NCBI GenBank assembly: GCA_000632805.1
Contig: CP007444.1
Coordinates: 4,700,772 to 4,764,771, forward strand
Length of the DNA: 64,000 nucleotides
DNA from: Dyella jiangningensis
GTDB lineage: Bacteria > Pseudomonadota > Gammaproteobacteria > Xanthomonadales > Rhodanobacteraceae
Direction of reading: 5' to 3'
Positions 1 to 6,414 of this stretch are shown here, one piece after another (the first letter of the stretch is position 1; each line of letters opens with the position of its first letter). Position numbers and translations under genes: made by a program. The notes beneath the pieces are model-generated. The model saw nothing but the letters and a program-made list of their open reading frames with translations, was not told the origin of the DNA and did not search any database.

Positions 1-1131
1 AAGCTGTACGGCGCGCACCACTACAACCACTACGACTTCCTGTTCTCGCTGAGCGACAAGATGTCGGGCAATGGCCTGGAGCACCACCGTTCGAGCGAGA
101 ACGGCGTGGGGCCCGGCTATTTCACCGAGTGGGACAAGAACGTGATCATGCGCGACCTGCTCTCGCATGAGTTCAATCATTCGTGGGACGGCAAGTATCG
201 CCGCGGCGCCGACCTCACCACGCCGAACTTCAACGTGCCCATGCAGGACAGCCTGCTTTGGGTGTACGAAGGGCAGACGCAGTTTTGGGGCTACGTGATG
301 GCCGCGCGCTCGGGCCTGTGGAAGCAGGACGAGGCACTGGACATGCTGGCCAACGTCGCCGCCACGTATGACAAGGGGCGCCCTGGCCTCGCGCAGTGGC
401 GCAACATCCAGGACACCACCAACGACCCGATCATCGCGATGCGCCGCCCGCTGCCGTATCGCAACTACCAGATGAGCGAGGACTATTACTCGGGCGGCCA
501 GATGATCTGGCTCGACGTCGACGGCAAGCTGCGTGACCTCACCGGCAACAAGCGCTCCATCGACGACTTCGCCAAGGCCTTCTTCGGCATGAAGAACGGC
601 GAGTGGGACGTCAACACCTACACGTTCGAGGACGTGGTGAAGACGCTCAACGACATCACGCCGTACGACTGGACCAAGTACCTGCGCGACCGCCTTGACG
701 GTCATGGCCCGCTGATCGGCGGTTTCGAGGCGAACGGCTGGAAGCTCGTCTACAACGACAAGCCCTCGGCCGTGACCAAGGCCGTGGAAGCACGCCTCGG
801 CGGCGTCAATCTCGTCTACTCGCTGGGCGTGACGGTGGGCAAGGGCGGCGACATCGCCGACGTGCTGTGGGACGGCCCCGCCTTCAAGGCCGGCCTGTCG
901 CCGGGCATGAAGCTTGTTGCCGTGAACGGCAAGGAATACTCCAGCGATGCCATCAAGGATGCCGTCACCGCTGCTGCGAAGGACAAGAACCAGCCGGTGG
1001 AACTGCTGGTGAAGAATTTCGACGAGTACAAGACGATCCGCATCGATTACCACGATGGCCTGAAGTACCCGCACCTGGAGCGCATCACCGGCAAGGCCGA
1101 TCGCCTGTCGGAGCTGTTGAAGGCGCGTTGA
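1..1131 (+). CDS. M61 family metallopeptidase (glycyl aminopeptidase-like), C-terminal part
   Basis: The reading frame is open from base 1, so the N-terminal part of the gene lies upstream of the window. The zinc motif HEFNHSW of the M61 family is encoded at 166-186, in the setting MRDLLSHEFNHSWDGKYRR that is typical of these secreted aminopeptidases. The last 110 residues or so contain a PDZ-like domain (GGDIADVLWDGPAFKAGLSP), as expected for full-length M61 enzymes of about 600 residues. Family members are periplasmic or secreted zinc peptidases that release N-terminal glycine or alanine and take part in peptide use. The frame ends at TGA 1129-1131. No gene follows on this strand before the tRNA. 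Confidence 0.92.
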   Translation, partial: KLYGAHHYNHYDFLFSLSDKMSGNGLEHHRSSENGVGPGYFTEWDKNVIMRDLLSHEFNHSWDGKYRRGADLTTPNFNVPMQDSLLWVYEGQTQFWGYVMAARSGLWKQDEALDMLANVAATYDKGRPGLAQWRNIQDTTNDPIIAMRRPLPYRNYQMSEDYYSGGQMIWLDVDGKLRDLTGNKRSIDDFAKAFFGMKNGEWDVNTYTFEDVVKTLNDITPYDWTKYLRDRLDGHGPLIGGFEANGWKLVYNDKPSAVTKAVEARLGGVNLVYSLGVTVGKGGDIADVLWDGPAFKAGLSPGMKLVAVNGKEYSSDAIKDAVTAAAKDKNQPVELLVKNFDEYKTIRIDYHDGLKYPHLERITGKADRLSELLKAR

Positions 1132-1236
1132 TGGTGTGAGGGTTGGCCTTCCTTCATGGAGAAGGGCCGGTTGAACGGAAGGGTCCGCGGGTGATCGTGG
1201 GCCCTTCTTTGTGTCTGGCGGGAGTGCATTCCTTTT

Positions 1237-1260
1237 GTGGGAGCGCACTCTGTGCGCGAC
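1237..1260 (+). repeat. REP palindrome (GTGGGAGCGC type), variant copy
   Basis: This 24-base unit begins GTGGGAGCGC and contains an inverted repeat GCGCAC/GTGCGC around a 3-base loop, here TCT instead of the more common CCT. The GTRG head followed by a GC palindrome is the layout of REPs mobilised by RAYT transposases. It sits alone about 100 bases upstream of a longer mosaic repeat. Confidence 0.8.
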
Positions 1261-1340
1261 GGCTTCTCGCATCGGTCTGCATGTTCGTCGTTTTGATGAA
1301 TGCTGACGTTTGGCTATCAGCCAATGCGTTATCGCGACCT

Positions 1341-1783
1341 GGCTCGCCTGCCGCGGGCTTCCGTCCTTCTGCCGAAGGCCGGGTCACTTTCTCTTGCTTG
1401 CCCAAGTCCCACAGGGATTAGCTTCGCGTCAGAAAGTAACCAAAGAGAAGGGCGCCCCGGTGTGGCGCTGTCTGGGCGTTGCCCAGCCAGTCCGTGAGGG
1501 GCGGCCGGGCTTTTCGACCGGGCCCCTGCCCGGACGAAAAGTGCCCGACATCCCTGTCGAGCACCCCTGCGGGGCCTGCTCGTCCACCCCTCCCAGCCAC
1601 ACAGGGGTTGGGTGACGGCTCGTGCCGCGGAGCGGCACATCGCATCGTTGAGCAATGGTCGCGGTCCGTTGTGGGAGCGCACCCTGTGCGCGACCGCGGA
1701 CTGGCATGGTTGCCTCAGTGGTCGCGATGGCACGAGACGAGGTACATCGCTGCGCTGCGGTCGCGCACAGGGTGCGCTCCCAC
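1341..1783 (+). repeat. Composite REP-flanked repeat element, copy A
   Basis: This non-coding block reappears, clearly homologous along most of its length, at 46836-47284 (copy B). It starts GGCTCGCCTGC, includes the arms CACTTTCTCTTGCTTGCC and AGAAAGTAACCAAAGAGAA, continues through a GC-rich part with GACGAAAAGTGCCCG, and ends in two REP units in inverted orientation (1671-1694 forward, 1760-1783 reverse). A 24-base module at 1407-1430 starting TCCCACAGGG lies between the two TTTCTCTTG/AGAAAGTAAC arms. No convincing open frame fills the block. The rest of the 1132-1923 gap shows nothing else that can be supported. Confidence 0.8.
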
Positions 1784-1923
1784 ACAAGCTCGTACACAAA
1801 GGGGTACGCAGGGACCGCTCAGCGAACCCTGGGTGGCCCACGTGGGCGCCCGCCCCCAACTCCGCTATACTGCGCGTCCGCCGCGCAAAAGAGGCCCCGC
1901 CTCCTCGCTCGTGCACCGCTCAT

Positions 1924-2000
1924 GCGCCCGTAGCTCAGCCGGATAGAGTAGTGGCTTCCGAAGCCATTGGTCGGGGGTTCGAATCCCTCCGGGCGCGCCA
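1924..2000 (+). tRNA. tRNA-Arg (anticodon CCG)
   Basis: A full cloverleaf can be drawn. The acceptor arm GCGCCCG pairs with CGGGCGC, the D arm contains AGCTCAGCCGGATAGAG, the anticodon stem GTGGC/GCCAT encloses the loop TTCCGAA with anticodon CCG, and the T arm has GGTTCGAATCC. The CCA end is encoded at 1998-2000. The anticodon reads CGG arginine codons. A strong terminator follows 8 bases downstream, so it is a single-gene unit. Confidence 0.97.
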
Positions 2001-2008
2001 GATCAAAG

Positions 2009-2039
2009 AGCCCTTCCGGCAACGGAAGGGCTTTTTTTA
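2009..2039 (+). terminator. Rho-independent terminator of tRNA-Arg
   Basis: A perfect 10-bp stem AGCCCTTCCG/CGGAAGGGCT with a GCAA tetraloop is followed by seven T residues. Confidence 0.95.
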
Positions 2040-2168
2040 TTCCCTGTCGGCATGCATGACAGAGCCCGGTGGCGTCACCGCAGGCCTGGGCACGTCCGGC
2101 TGGCGCGGCGCCGGTTCACGACGCACGCCTCGACGGCCGCCTGGATCATGCCCTGGTGACTCGGCTGC

Positions 2169-2188
2169 ATATTAGAATAATCGAATAT
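2169..2188. promoter_or_regulatory. Candidate ArsR/BigR-type operator
   Basis: A 20-base AT-rich imperfect palindrome, ATATTAGAATAATCGAATAT, stands out in a GC-rich context. Sixteen of its 20 positions match their reverse complement, with perfect ATATT/AATAT ends. Its place just upstream of a sulfur-transport gene remnant and blh matches the layout of BigR/SqrR-regulated operons, where an ArsR repressor covers the promoter. The assignment is inferred from position and symmetry. Confidence 0.55.
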
Positions 2189-2207
2189 AGGAATACCCGA
2201 CTGCACC

Positions 2208-2359
2208 ATGCATCCCCGGTTGCTCTCCGCCATCGGCTGCATTGCTGATTGCTGGCCGGCATGCTGTTTGCGAGCCTGGGCGGCATGACGCAGCCGGCCG
2301 TGGTGTTCGGGCTTCTCGATCTGGCGGAGCTGTCGGCGGGCAATAAGCGTGCGACATGA
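2208..2359 (+). pseudogene. Remnant of a DUF6691/YeeE-type sulfur transporter subunit (PmpB-like)
   Basis: An ATG at 2208 opens a short frame (MHPRLLSAIGCIA) that is interrupted. From about 2249 a shifted frame encodes LLAGMLFASLGGMTQPAVV and then FGLLDLAELSAGNKRAT before TGA 2357-2359. The pattern GMLFxxxGxMTxPxxVxGxLDL is the N-terminal signature of DUF6691 proteins, small integral membrane partners in YeeE/PmpAB thiosulfate or sulfide-linked transporters. Intact members have about 140 residues, so both a frameshift and loss of the C-terminal part are indicated. It lies directly in front of blh, where pmp genes sit in BigR operons. It is read here as a decayed gene, not a functional one. 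Confidence 0.6.
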
Positions 2360-2369
2360 GGGCGAACCG

Positions 2370-3236
2370 ATGAAACAACCCGATGTGAAGGCATTCTTCG
2401 ATGAGTCGACCAACACCTTCAGCTATGTGGTGTGGGATCCTTCCACGCGCAAGGCGGCGGTGATCGACAGCGTATGGGATTACGACGCCGCTTCGGGACG
2501 CACCCGGCACGATTCGGCGGATGCCATGATCGGCTTCATCCAGGCCCATGGCCTGGAGCTCGACTGGGTCATCGACACCCACGTGCATGCGGACCATCTT
2601 TCCGCTGCGCCCTACATAAAGTCGCGCCTGGGTGGCCGGCTGGCCATTGGCGAGCACATCTGCGAGGTGCAGCAGGTCTTCGGCGAACTGTTCAACGCGG
2701 GTCCGGCTTTCCAGCGTGACGGAAGCCAGTTCGATCACCTGTTCAAGGATGGCGAGCATTACCAGTTGGGCAGCATCGATGCGGTGGCGATACACACGCC
2801 GGGACATACGCCCGCCTGCATGACCCATGTGATCGGTGATGCGGCTTTCGTCGGCGACACGCTGTTCATGCCGGACTACGGCACCGCGCGTTGCGATTTT
2901 CCCGGTGGCGACGCACGCACGCTGTATCGCTCGATCCGGCGCATCTTTGCGCTGCCGGAAGCTACGCGTGTTTTCCTGTGCCATGACTACAAGGCGCCCG
3001 GCCGGGATGTGTTTTCCTATGAGACCACGATTGGCCAGGAGATGAGCGGGAACGTGCATGTGCACGATGGCATCGACGAAGAGGCCTTCGTGCAGCTGCG
3101 CGAAAGCCGCGACGCAACCTTGCCTGTGCCGCGCCTGTTGCTTCCATCGGTGCAGGTGAACATGCGCGCGGGGCAGCTTCCGCCTTCCGAAGACAACGGC
3201 GTCAGCTATCTGAAGATTCCTCTCAACGCGTTCTGA
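2370..3236 (+). CDS. blh: MBL-fold persulfide dioxygenase-like hydrolase (Blh/ETHE1 family)
   Basis: A 288-residue metallo-beta-lactamase-fold protein. The metal motif THVHADHLSA lies near residue 70, followed by HTPGHTPACM, GDTLFMPDYG and a late LCHDYK histidine, which together supply the ligands of the ETHE1/Blh group. These enzymes oxidise glutathione persulfide to sulfite and are induced by sulfide through BigR. Family assignment is firm, but the exact substrate is inferred. ATG 2370 was chosen over the upstream in-frame GTG 2349 because it has GAGGG at a good distance and aligns with the family start MKQPDVKAFFD. The stop of the transporter remnant lies 10 bases upstream, as in an operon. 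Confidence 0.88.
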   Translation: MKQPDVKAFFDESTNTFSYVVWDPSTRKAAVIDSVWDYDAASGRTRHDSADAMIGFIQAHGLELDWVIDTHVHADHLSAAPYIKSRLGGRLAIGEHICEVQQVFGELFNAGPAFQRDGSQFDHLFKDGEHYQLGSIDAVAIHTPGHTPACMTHVIGDAAFVGDTLFMPDYGTARCDFPGGDARTLYRSIRRIFALPEATRVFLCHDYKAPGRDVFSYETTIGQEMSGNVHVHDGIDEEAFVQLRESRDATLPVPRLLLPSVQVNMRAGQLPPSEDNGVSYLKIPLNAF

Positions 3237-3307
3237 TCAGCGGCTAGCCATGGGCGTTCCAAGGTGCCTCCCCACGACGTCGCAAGGCCATCTTGGGCTT
3301 GGCGCCC

Positions 3308-3510
3308 ATGCAACGACATGTCGACAAGGCCGTAGCCATGCTCAAGACCACAGCCAGAACCGGCTGATGTTGCTGTGCGAGCTGGCGGGTCGCAACGCCG
3401 GCGCCACGGTCGGCTGGCGGCGCGACGCCAATCGATCTGCCACGTTGTCATCGAGGCGCGCGTGCATGCGTTGATGGCGCGCCTGTCGAACTGTTCAGCG
3501 CGGACGATAG
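3308..3510 (+). pseudogene. Degenerate ArsR-family regulator (bigR-like remnant)
   Basis: Three frames together spell pieces of an ArsR repressor. Frame 1 from ATG 3308 gives MQRHVDKAVAMLKTTA, frame 2 from 3352 gives SQNRLMLLCELAG (compare ANENRLLLLCLL in ArsR proteins), and frame 3 from about 3408 gives ARRQSI and ARVHALMARL, like the C-terminal helix. The DNA-recognition helix region is missing, so at least two frameshifts and an internal deletion are needed. It lies immediately downstream of blh, on the same strand, where a BigR regulator would be plausible. The rest of 3237-3586 shows no other gene. Confidence 0.5.
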
Positions 3511-3547
3511 AGCCCCCGCGCTGACTGCGCACCACCATGATCGCCGG

Positions 3548-3574
3548 ACCCTCTCCCCGCGTTGGGGAGAGGGT
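3548..3574. repeat. CTCTCCCC/GGGGAGAG hairpin repeat
   Basis: A near-perfect inverted repeat, ACCCTCTCCCC with TGGGGAGAGGGT around a short GCG spacer. Related CTCTCCC hairpins occur at 47335-47357 and 51201-51223, so this is a dispersed palindrome family. It also lies just downstream of the minus-strand csbD-like gene and may stabilise or end that transcript. Confidence 0.7.
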
Positions 3575-3586
3575 CGCCCAGGACGA

Positions 3587-3793
3587 TCAGTGGTGCCGAA
3601 TTTCCTTCTCGAAAGCCTTGACCTGCTTGTCGGCCTCGTCGCGCGCTATGCCATAGCGCTCCTGCAATCTGCCCGAGAGGTATTCAGCGTTGCCTTCGGC
3701 GACCTTCAGGTCGTCATCCGTCAGCTTGCCCCATTGCTTCTTGATCTTGCCACTGAGCTGCTTCCAATTGCCCTGGATGGTGTCCTGATTCAT
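3587..3793 (-). CDS. CsbD family stress-response protein
   Basis: A 68-residue charged protein starting MNQDTIQGNWKQLSGKIKKQ and containing GKLTDDDLKVAEGNAEYLSG, the hallmark of the CsbD family of small, soluble, general-stress proteins whose biochemical role is unknown. The length is standard. GAGG lies about 10 bases before the ATG. The gene is divergent from the HdeD-like gene at 4073, and the 279 bases between them should carry both promoters. Co-location with another stress protein supports stress regulation, but no clear promoter motif was identified. Confidence 0.93.
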   Translation of the reverse strand: MNQDTIQGNWKQLSGKIKKQWGKLTDDDLKVAEGNAEYLSGRLQERYGIARDEADKQVKAFEKEIRHH

Positions 3794-4072
3794 TGGGTCT
3801 TACCTCGTGAAGGTGGAAGAAATGCAATGCGCATTGCGGTATCGATTCGAGCAGCGCCGCAGTTAAGGACGCGTTTCCTTCGTGTCGCCGAGGAGTCTTC
3901 GCGTTGGATAACGGCAGGAGATGTGAAGCGACGTTCGCGTCACGTCGACATGAAAGATGCGTCGATGGCGTCTCGGTACCTCGGGCGACAGGGCGGTGCG
4001 TCGCGCCGGAACAGGGCCGAGGCAACGACGGCGGCCAGGCGGCCGCCTCCCAACAGCAAGGAGGGTCGCGTC

Positions 4073-4624
4073 ATGTCATTTGCATTACGCAGAGGGGTGG
4101 GCCGTACCGGGTGGTTGCTGATCATTTATGGCGTGATCTCGATCCTGTTTGGATTGAGTGCGTTGTTCTGGCCAGGCACGACGGTCATCGCGCTGGCCTG
4201 GGCGTTTGGCGTGATGTCGCTGGCGGAGGGCATCGTCAGCGTATTCGCCTTGTTCAATCGCGATGTCGCGATCTCGCGCGGCTGGCTGGTGCTCTACGCA
4301 CTCGCCTCCATCGTGTTCGGCCTGCTGGCGATCTGGCATCCGCTGGCGGTGGTTAGCGTGCTGCTGATCTTCCTTGCCGTGTGGCTGATCATGGCGGGCA
4401 TCTATCGCATCGTGTTCGCGATACGCGTGCGCAAGGAAATCGAAGGCGAATGGATGATTGCGCTGAGCGGCGTGCTGGCCATCCTGCTGGGCGGTCTGTT
4501 CGTGGCGTACCCGGCCGCGGGATTGCTCACCATTGCCCTCTGGATCGGCGTGGCGGCACTCATCTACGGCGTGCTGCAGCTGGTGGCCGGCATACGCTTG
4601 CACAAGGTGAAGGCAGTGCTCTGA
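4073..4624 (+). CDS. HdeD family membrane protein
   Basis: A 183-residue integral membrane protein with six hydrophobic segments arranged in pairs (for example GWLLIIYGVISILFGLSALF and WLVLYALASIVFGLLAIW). This is the HdeD/DUF308 pattern, first linked to acid-stress islands of enterobacteria. The frame is open much further upstream, but AAGGAGG at about 4059-4065 places translation at ATG 4073, and the upstream part has no family similarity. It is transcribed away from the CsbD gene and ends at a bidirectional terminator. Confidence 0.9.
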   Translation: MSFALRRGVGRTGWLLIIYGVISILFGLSALFWPGTTVIALAWAFGVMSLAEGIVSVFALFNRDVAISRGWLVLYALASIVFGLLAIWHPLAVVSVLLIFLAVWLIMAGIYRIVFAIRVRKEIEGEWMIALSGVLAILLGGLFVAYPAAGLLTIALWIGVAALIYGVLQLVAGIRLHKVKAVL

Positions 4625-4640
4625 CACGCATCCTTTCACC

Positions 4641-4676
4641 AAAAAAGAAAAGGCGCCCAAGGGGCGCCTTCTCTTT
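4641..4676. terminator. Bidirectional terminator between convergent genes
   Basis: The stem AAGGCGCC/GGCGCCTT is preceded by an A-rich run (4641-4650) and followed by TCTCTTTC, so it can end both the HdeD transcript (+) and the lipoprotein transcript (-). Confidence 0.8.
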
Positions 4677-4691
4677 CATCGGGCGAAGGAC

Positions 4692-5294
4692 TCAGCCGCG
4701 GACCACGAAATCCTCGCTGGCGACGGTGCGGCCATTGAGCGAGATCTCGACCTTGTACTTGCCCTGCGGCCACGCGTTCGGGTTTTCCACCTTGAACGTG
4801 GTGACCGCCGGTCCGGTCGTGGCGATGGATTCGCTGGTGGTGCTGAACGGCTGCTCCTTGCCTTCCACGTAGCTCCACTTGGCATTCAGCGTCGCGTTGT
4901 CGGTGTTGCCGGTGGTGGCGACGCTCGCATAAATGTCCTTGTCCTGCGGCTTGAAGTTTCGCTGCTCGCGGCTGATCGCCAGCGACGCATCGACCGCGCT
5001 GCCAATGGTCACGGACGTGACCTTGATGTTCTCGGCAGGCTTGAGGCTCGCGGATTTGCCGGACGTCGAGGCAGGAGCCGGCGTCGTGCCGGTCGGCGCC
5101 GGCGTGGTGCTGGGTGCGGGCGTCGGCAAGGTGGTGGAGGTGGGTGCCGGCGCGGCCGGTGCCGGAGCGCTGGCGGCGGGTGCGGGTGGCGGTGTGCTGG
5201 TTTGCTCCTCGTCCTTCTTGCCGCACGCGCTGAGCATCAGCAGGCCGGCAAGGGTCGCGCAGTACAGAGCGGTGTTGCGTGCCTGAATTTTCAT
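4692..5294 (-). CDS. Putative lipoprotein with Ala/Pro/Thr-rich linker
   Basis: The 200-residue product starts MKIQARNTALYCATLAGLL and has a lipobox LMLSAC, so it should be cleaved and lipidated at a cysteine near residue 25. A linker of about 70 residues rich in Pro, Ala and Thr follows, then a C-terminal domain of about 115 residues that looks beta-rich and ends NGRTVASEDFVVRG, resembling surface-exposed Ig-like modules. A longer frame reaches 5417, but the signal peptide fixes the start at 5294. No function can be assigned. It is probably anchored in the outer membrane and reaches across the periplasm. Confidence 0.82.
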   Translation of the reverse strand: MKIQARNTALYCATLAGLLMLSACGKKDEEQTSTPPPAPAASAPAPAAPAPTSTTLPTPAPSTTPAPTGTTPAPASTSGKSASLKPAENIKVTSVTIGSAVDASLAISREQRNFKPQDKDIYASVATTGNTDNATLNAKWSYVEGKEQPFSTTSESIATTGPAVTTFKVENPNAWPQGKYKVEISLNGRTVASEDFVVRG

Positions 5295-5454
5295 GACTGA
5301 CCCCGTGGCTGGTGGCGGAACACACACCCGACCGGCGAAGCCGATATGCCGGGCGCCTCGTACGAGACAGGCTAGTCCCCTGGGACTGAAGCCCCGGTTA
5401 CCAAGCGTCTCATGCAAAACATGACTGTCGCGGGATCAACAAGTAAACACGACG

Positions 5455-6279
5455 TTATTGGCGCGCGCCGCGCGGATTGTCCGGTGTGTCCGTCCCCGTG
5501 CTGCGATAGGGATTGATGTCGAGGCCGCCGCGCCGCGTATAGCGTGCATAGACGCTCAGTTGCTCCGGCCTGCAACGCGCCATCACGTCTACGAAAATGC
5601 GTTCCACGCACTGCTCGTGGAACTCGTTGTGGTTGCGGAACGAAACGAGATAGCGCAGCAGCCCCTCGCGATCGATGGGCGCGCCACGATAGCGGATCTG
5701 CACGCTGCCCCAGTCGGGCTGGCCGGTGACGGGACAGTTGGAGCGCAGCAGATCCGATACCAGCGTTTCTTCCACGGTGGAGGAGGCGGCGTCGGCCGTG
5801 AGGTAGTCGGCGCGCGGCGGACCGTAGTCGCTGATTTCCACGTCCAGGTCATCGATGGATTCGCCGGCCAGGTCGGTGGTGGCGTGTCCTTTCGCGCGCG
5901 GTTCGGTCAGCAGCACCTGCACGGGCGCGCCGGCCGCGGCGGAGAGATCGCGCAGCAGCGTGGCCAGCAGCGCATCGGTGCTGGCCACGCGTTCCTGCGA
6001 GAAGCCGTTGAGGTACAGCTTGAACGACTTCGATTCGATGATGTTGGGCGATTCGGCCGGCACGCGGAATTCGGCCAGCGCAGCCACGGGTTTGCCGCGC
6101 GCGTCCAGCCAGGACAGCTCGTACGCGTTCCAGATGTCGATGCCGTGGAACGGCAGCGGTTCGGCCACGCCGATCTCCTCGCGCTTGGCGCTGCGCGGGA
6201 TCGGGAAAAGCAGGGCAGGGTCGTAGCGGTCGGCGTAAACGGTGGTCTTGCCGAGCGGGGAATGTTCAGGGGTGCTCAT
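5455..6279 (-). CDS. queF: NADPH-dependent 7-cyano-7-deazaguanine reductase QueF (type II)
   Basis: The 274-residue length is that of the long, two-domain type II QueF, which reduces preQ0 to preQ1 in queuosine biosynthesis. The N-terminal half carries the nucleotide-binding family motif ESPNIIESKSFKLYLNGFSQ. The C-terminal half has the catalytic cysteine in SNCPVTGQPDWG (near residue 181) and the segment YLVSFRNHNEFHEQCVERIF with the conserved Glu/His pair. It stands alone, divergent from the M1 peptidase gene at 6415. No preQ1 riboswitch is seen in the 160-base region between queF and the lipoprotein gene, nor upstream of the gene. Confidence 0.97.
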   Translation of the reverse strand: MSTPEHSPLGKTTVYADRYDPALLFPIPRSAKREEIGVAEPLPFHGIDIWNAYELSWLDARGKPVAALAEFRVPAESPNIIESKSFKLYLNGFSQERVASTDALLATLLRDLSAAAGAPVQVLLTEPRAKGHATTDLAGESIDDLDVEISDYGPPRADYLTADAASSTVEETLVSDLLRSNCPVTGQPDWGSVQIRYRGAPIDREGLLRYLVSFRNHNEFHEQCVERIFVDVMARCRPEQLSVYARYTRRGGLDINPYRSTGTDTPDNPRGARQ

Positions 6280-6414
6280 GCTGCCATTCTACCGCCCCCG
6301 GCTCCAGGGCACCGGCCGGGCCCGCCTGGACCATGACGATTGGCCCGGTTCACCCGACCGACCGGTTCCTATAGTGTCCGGTAGAGATGTTGGGGAGCTT
6401 GAGGAAATCGCCTG

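Noticed and set aside
1132..1923. Several 60-195-codon open frames in the first repeat block
   Set aside because: They run through REP palindromes and mosaic repeats, overlap each other on both strands and carry no domain; the same false frames reappear in copy B at 46.8-47.3 kb.
3250..3474. A 74-codon plus-strand frame downstream of blh
   Set aside because: It covers part of the degenerate ArsR-like remnant in one of its frames; the protein as written has no ribosome binding site and is not a complete domain.
5295..6414. Possible preQ1 riboswitch controlling queF
   Set aside because: No conserved preQ1 aptamer sequence was seen upstream of the queF start or in the neighbouring intergenic region.
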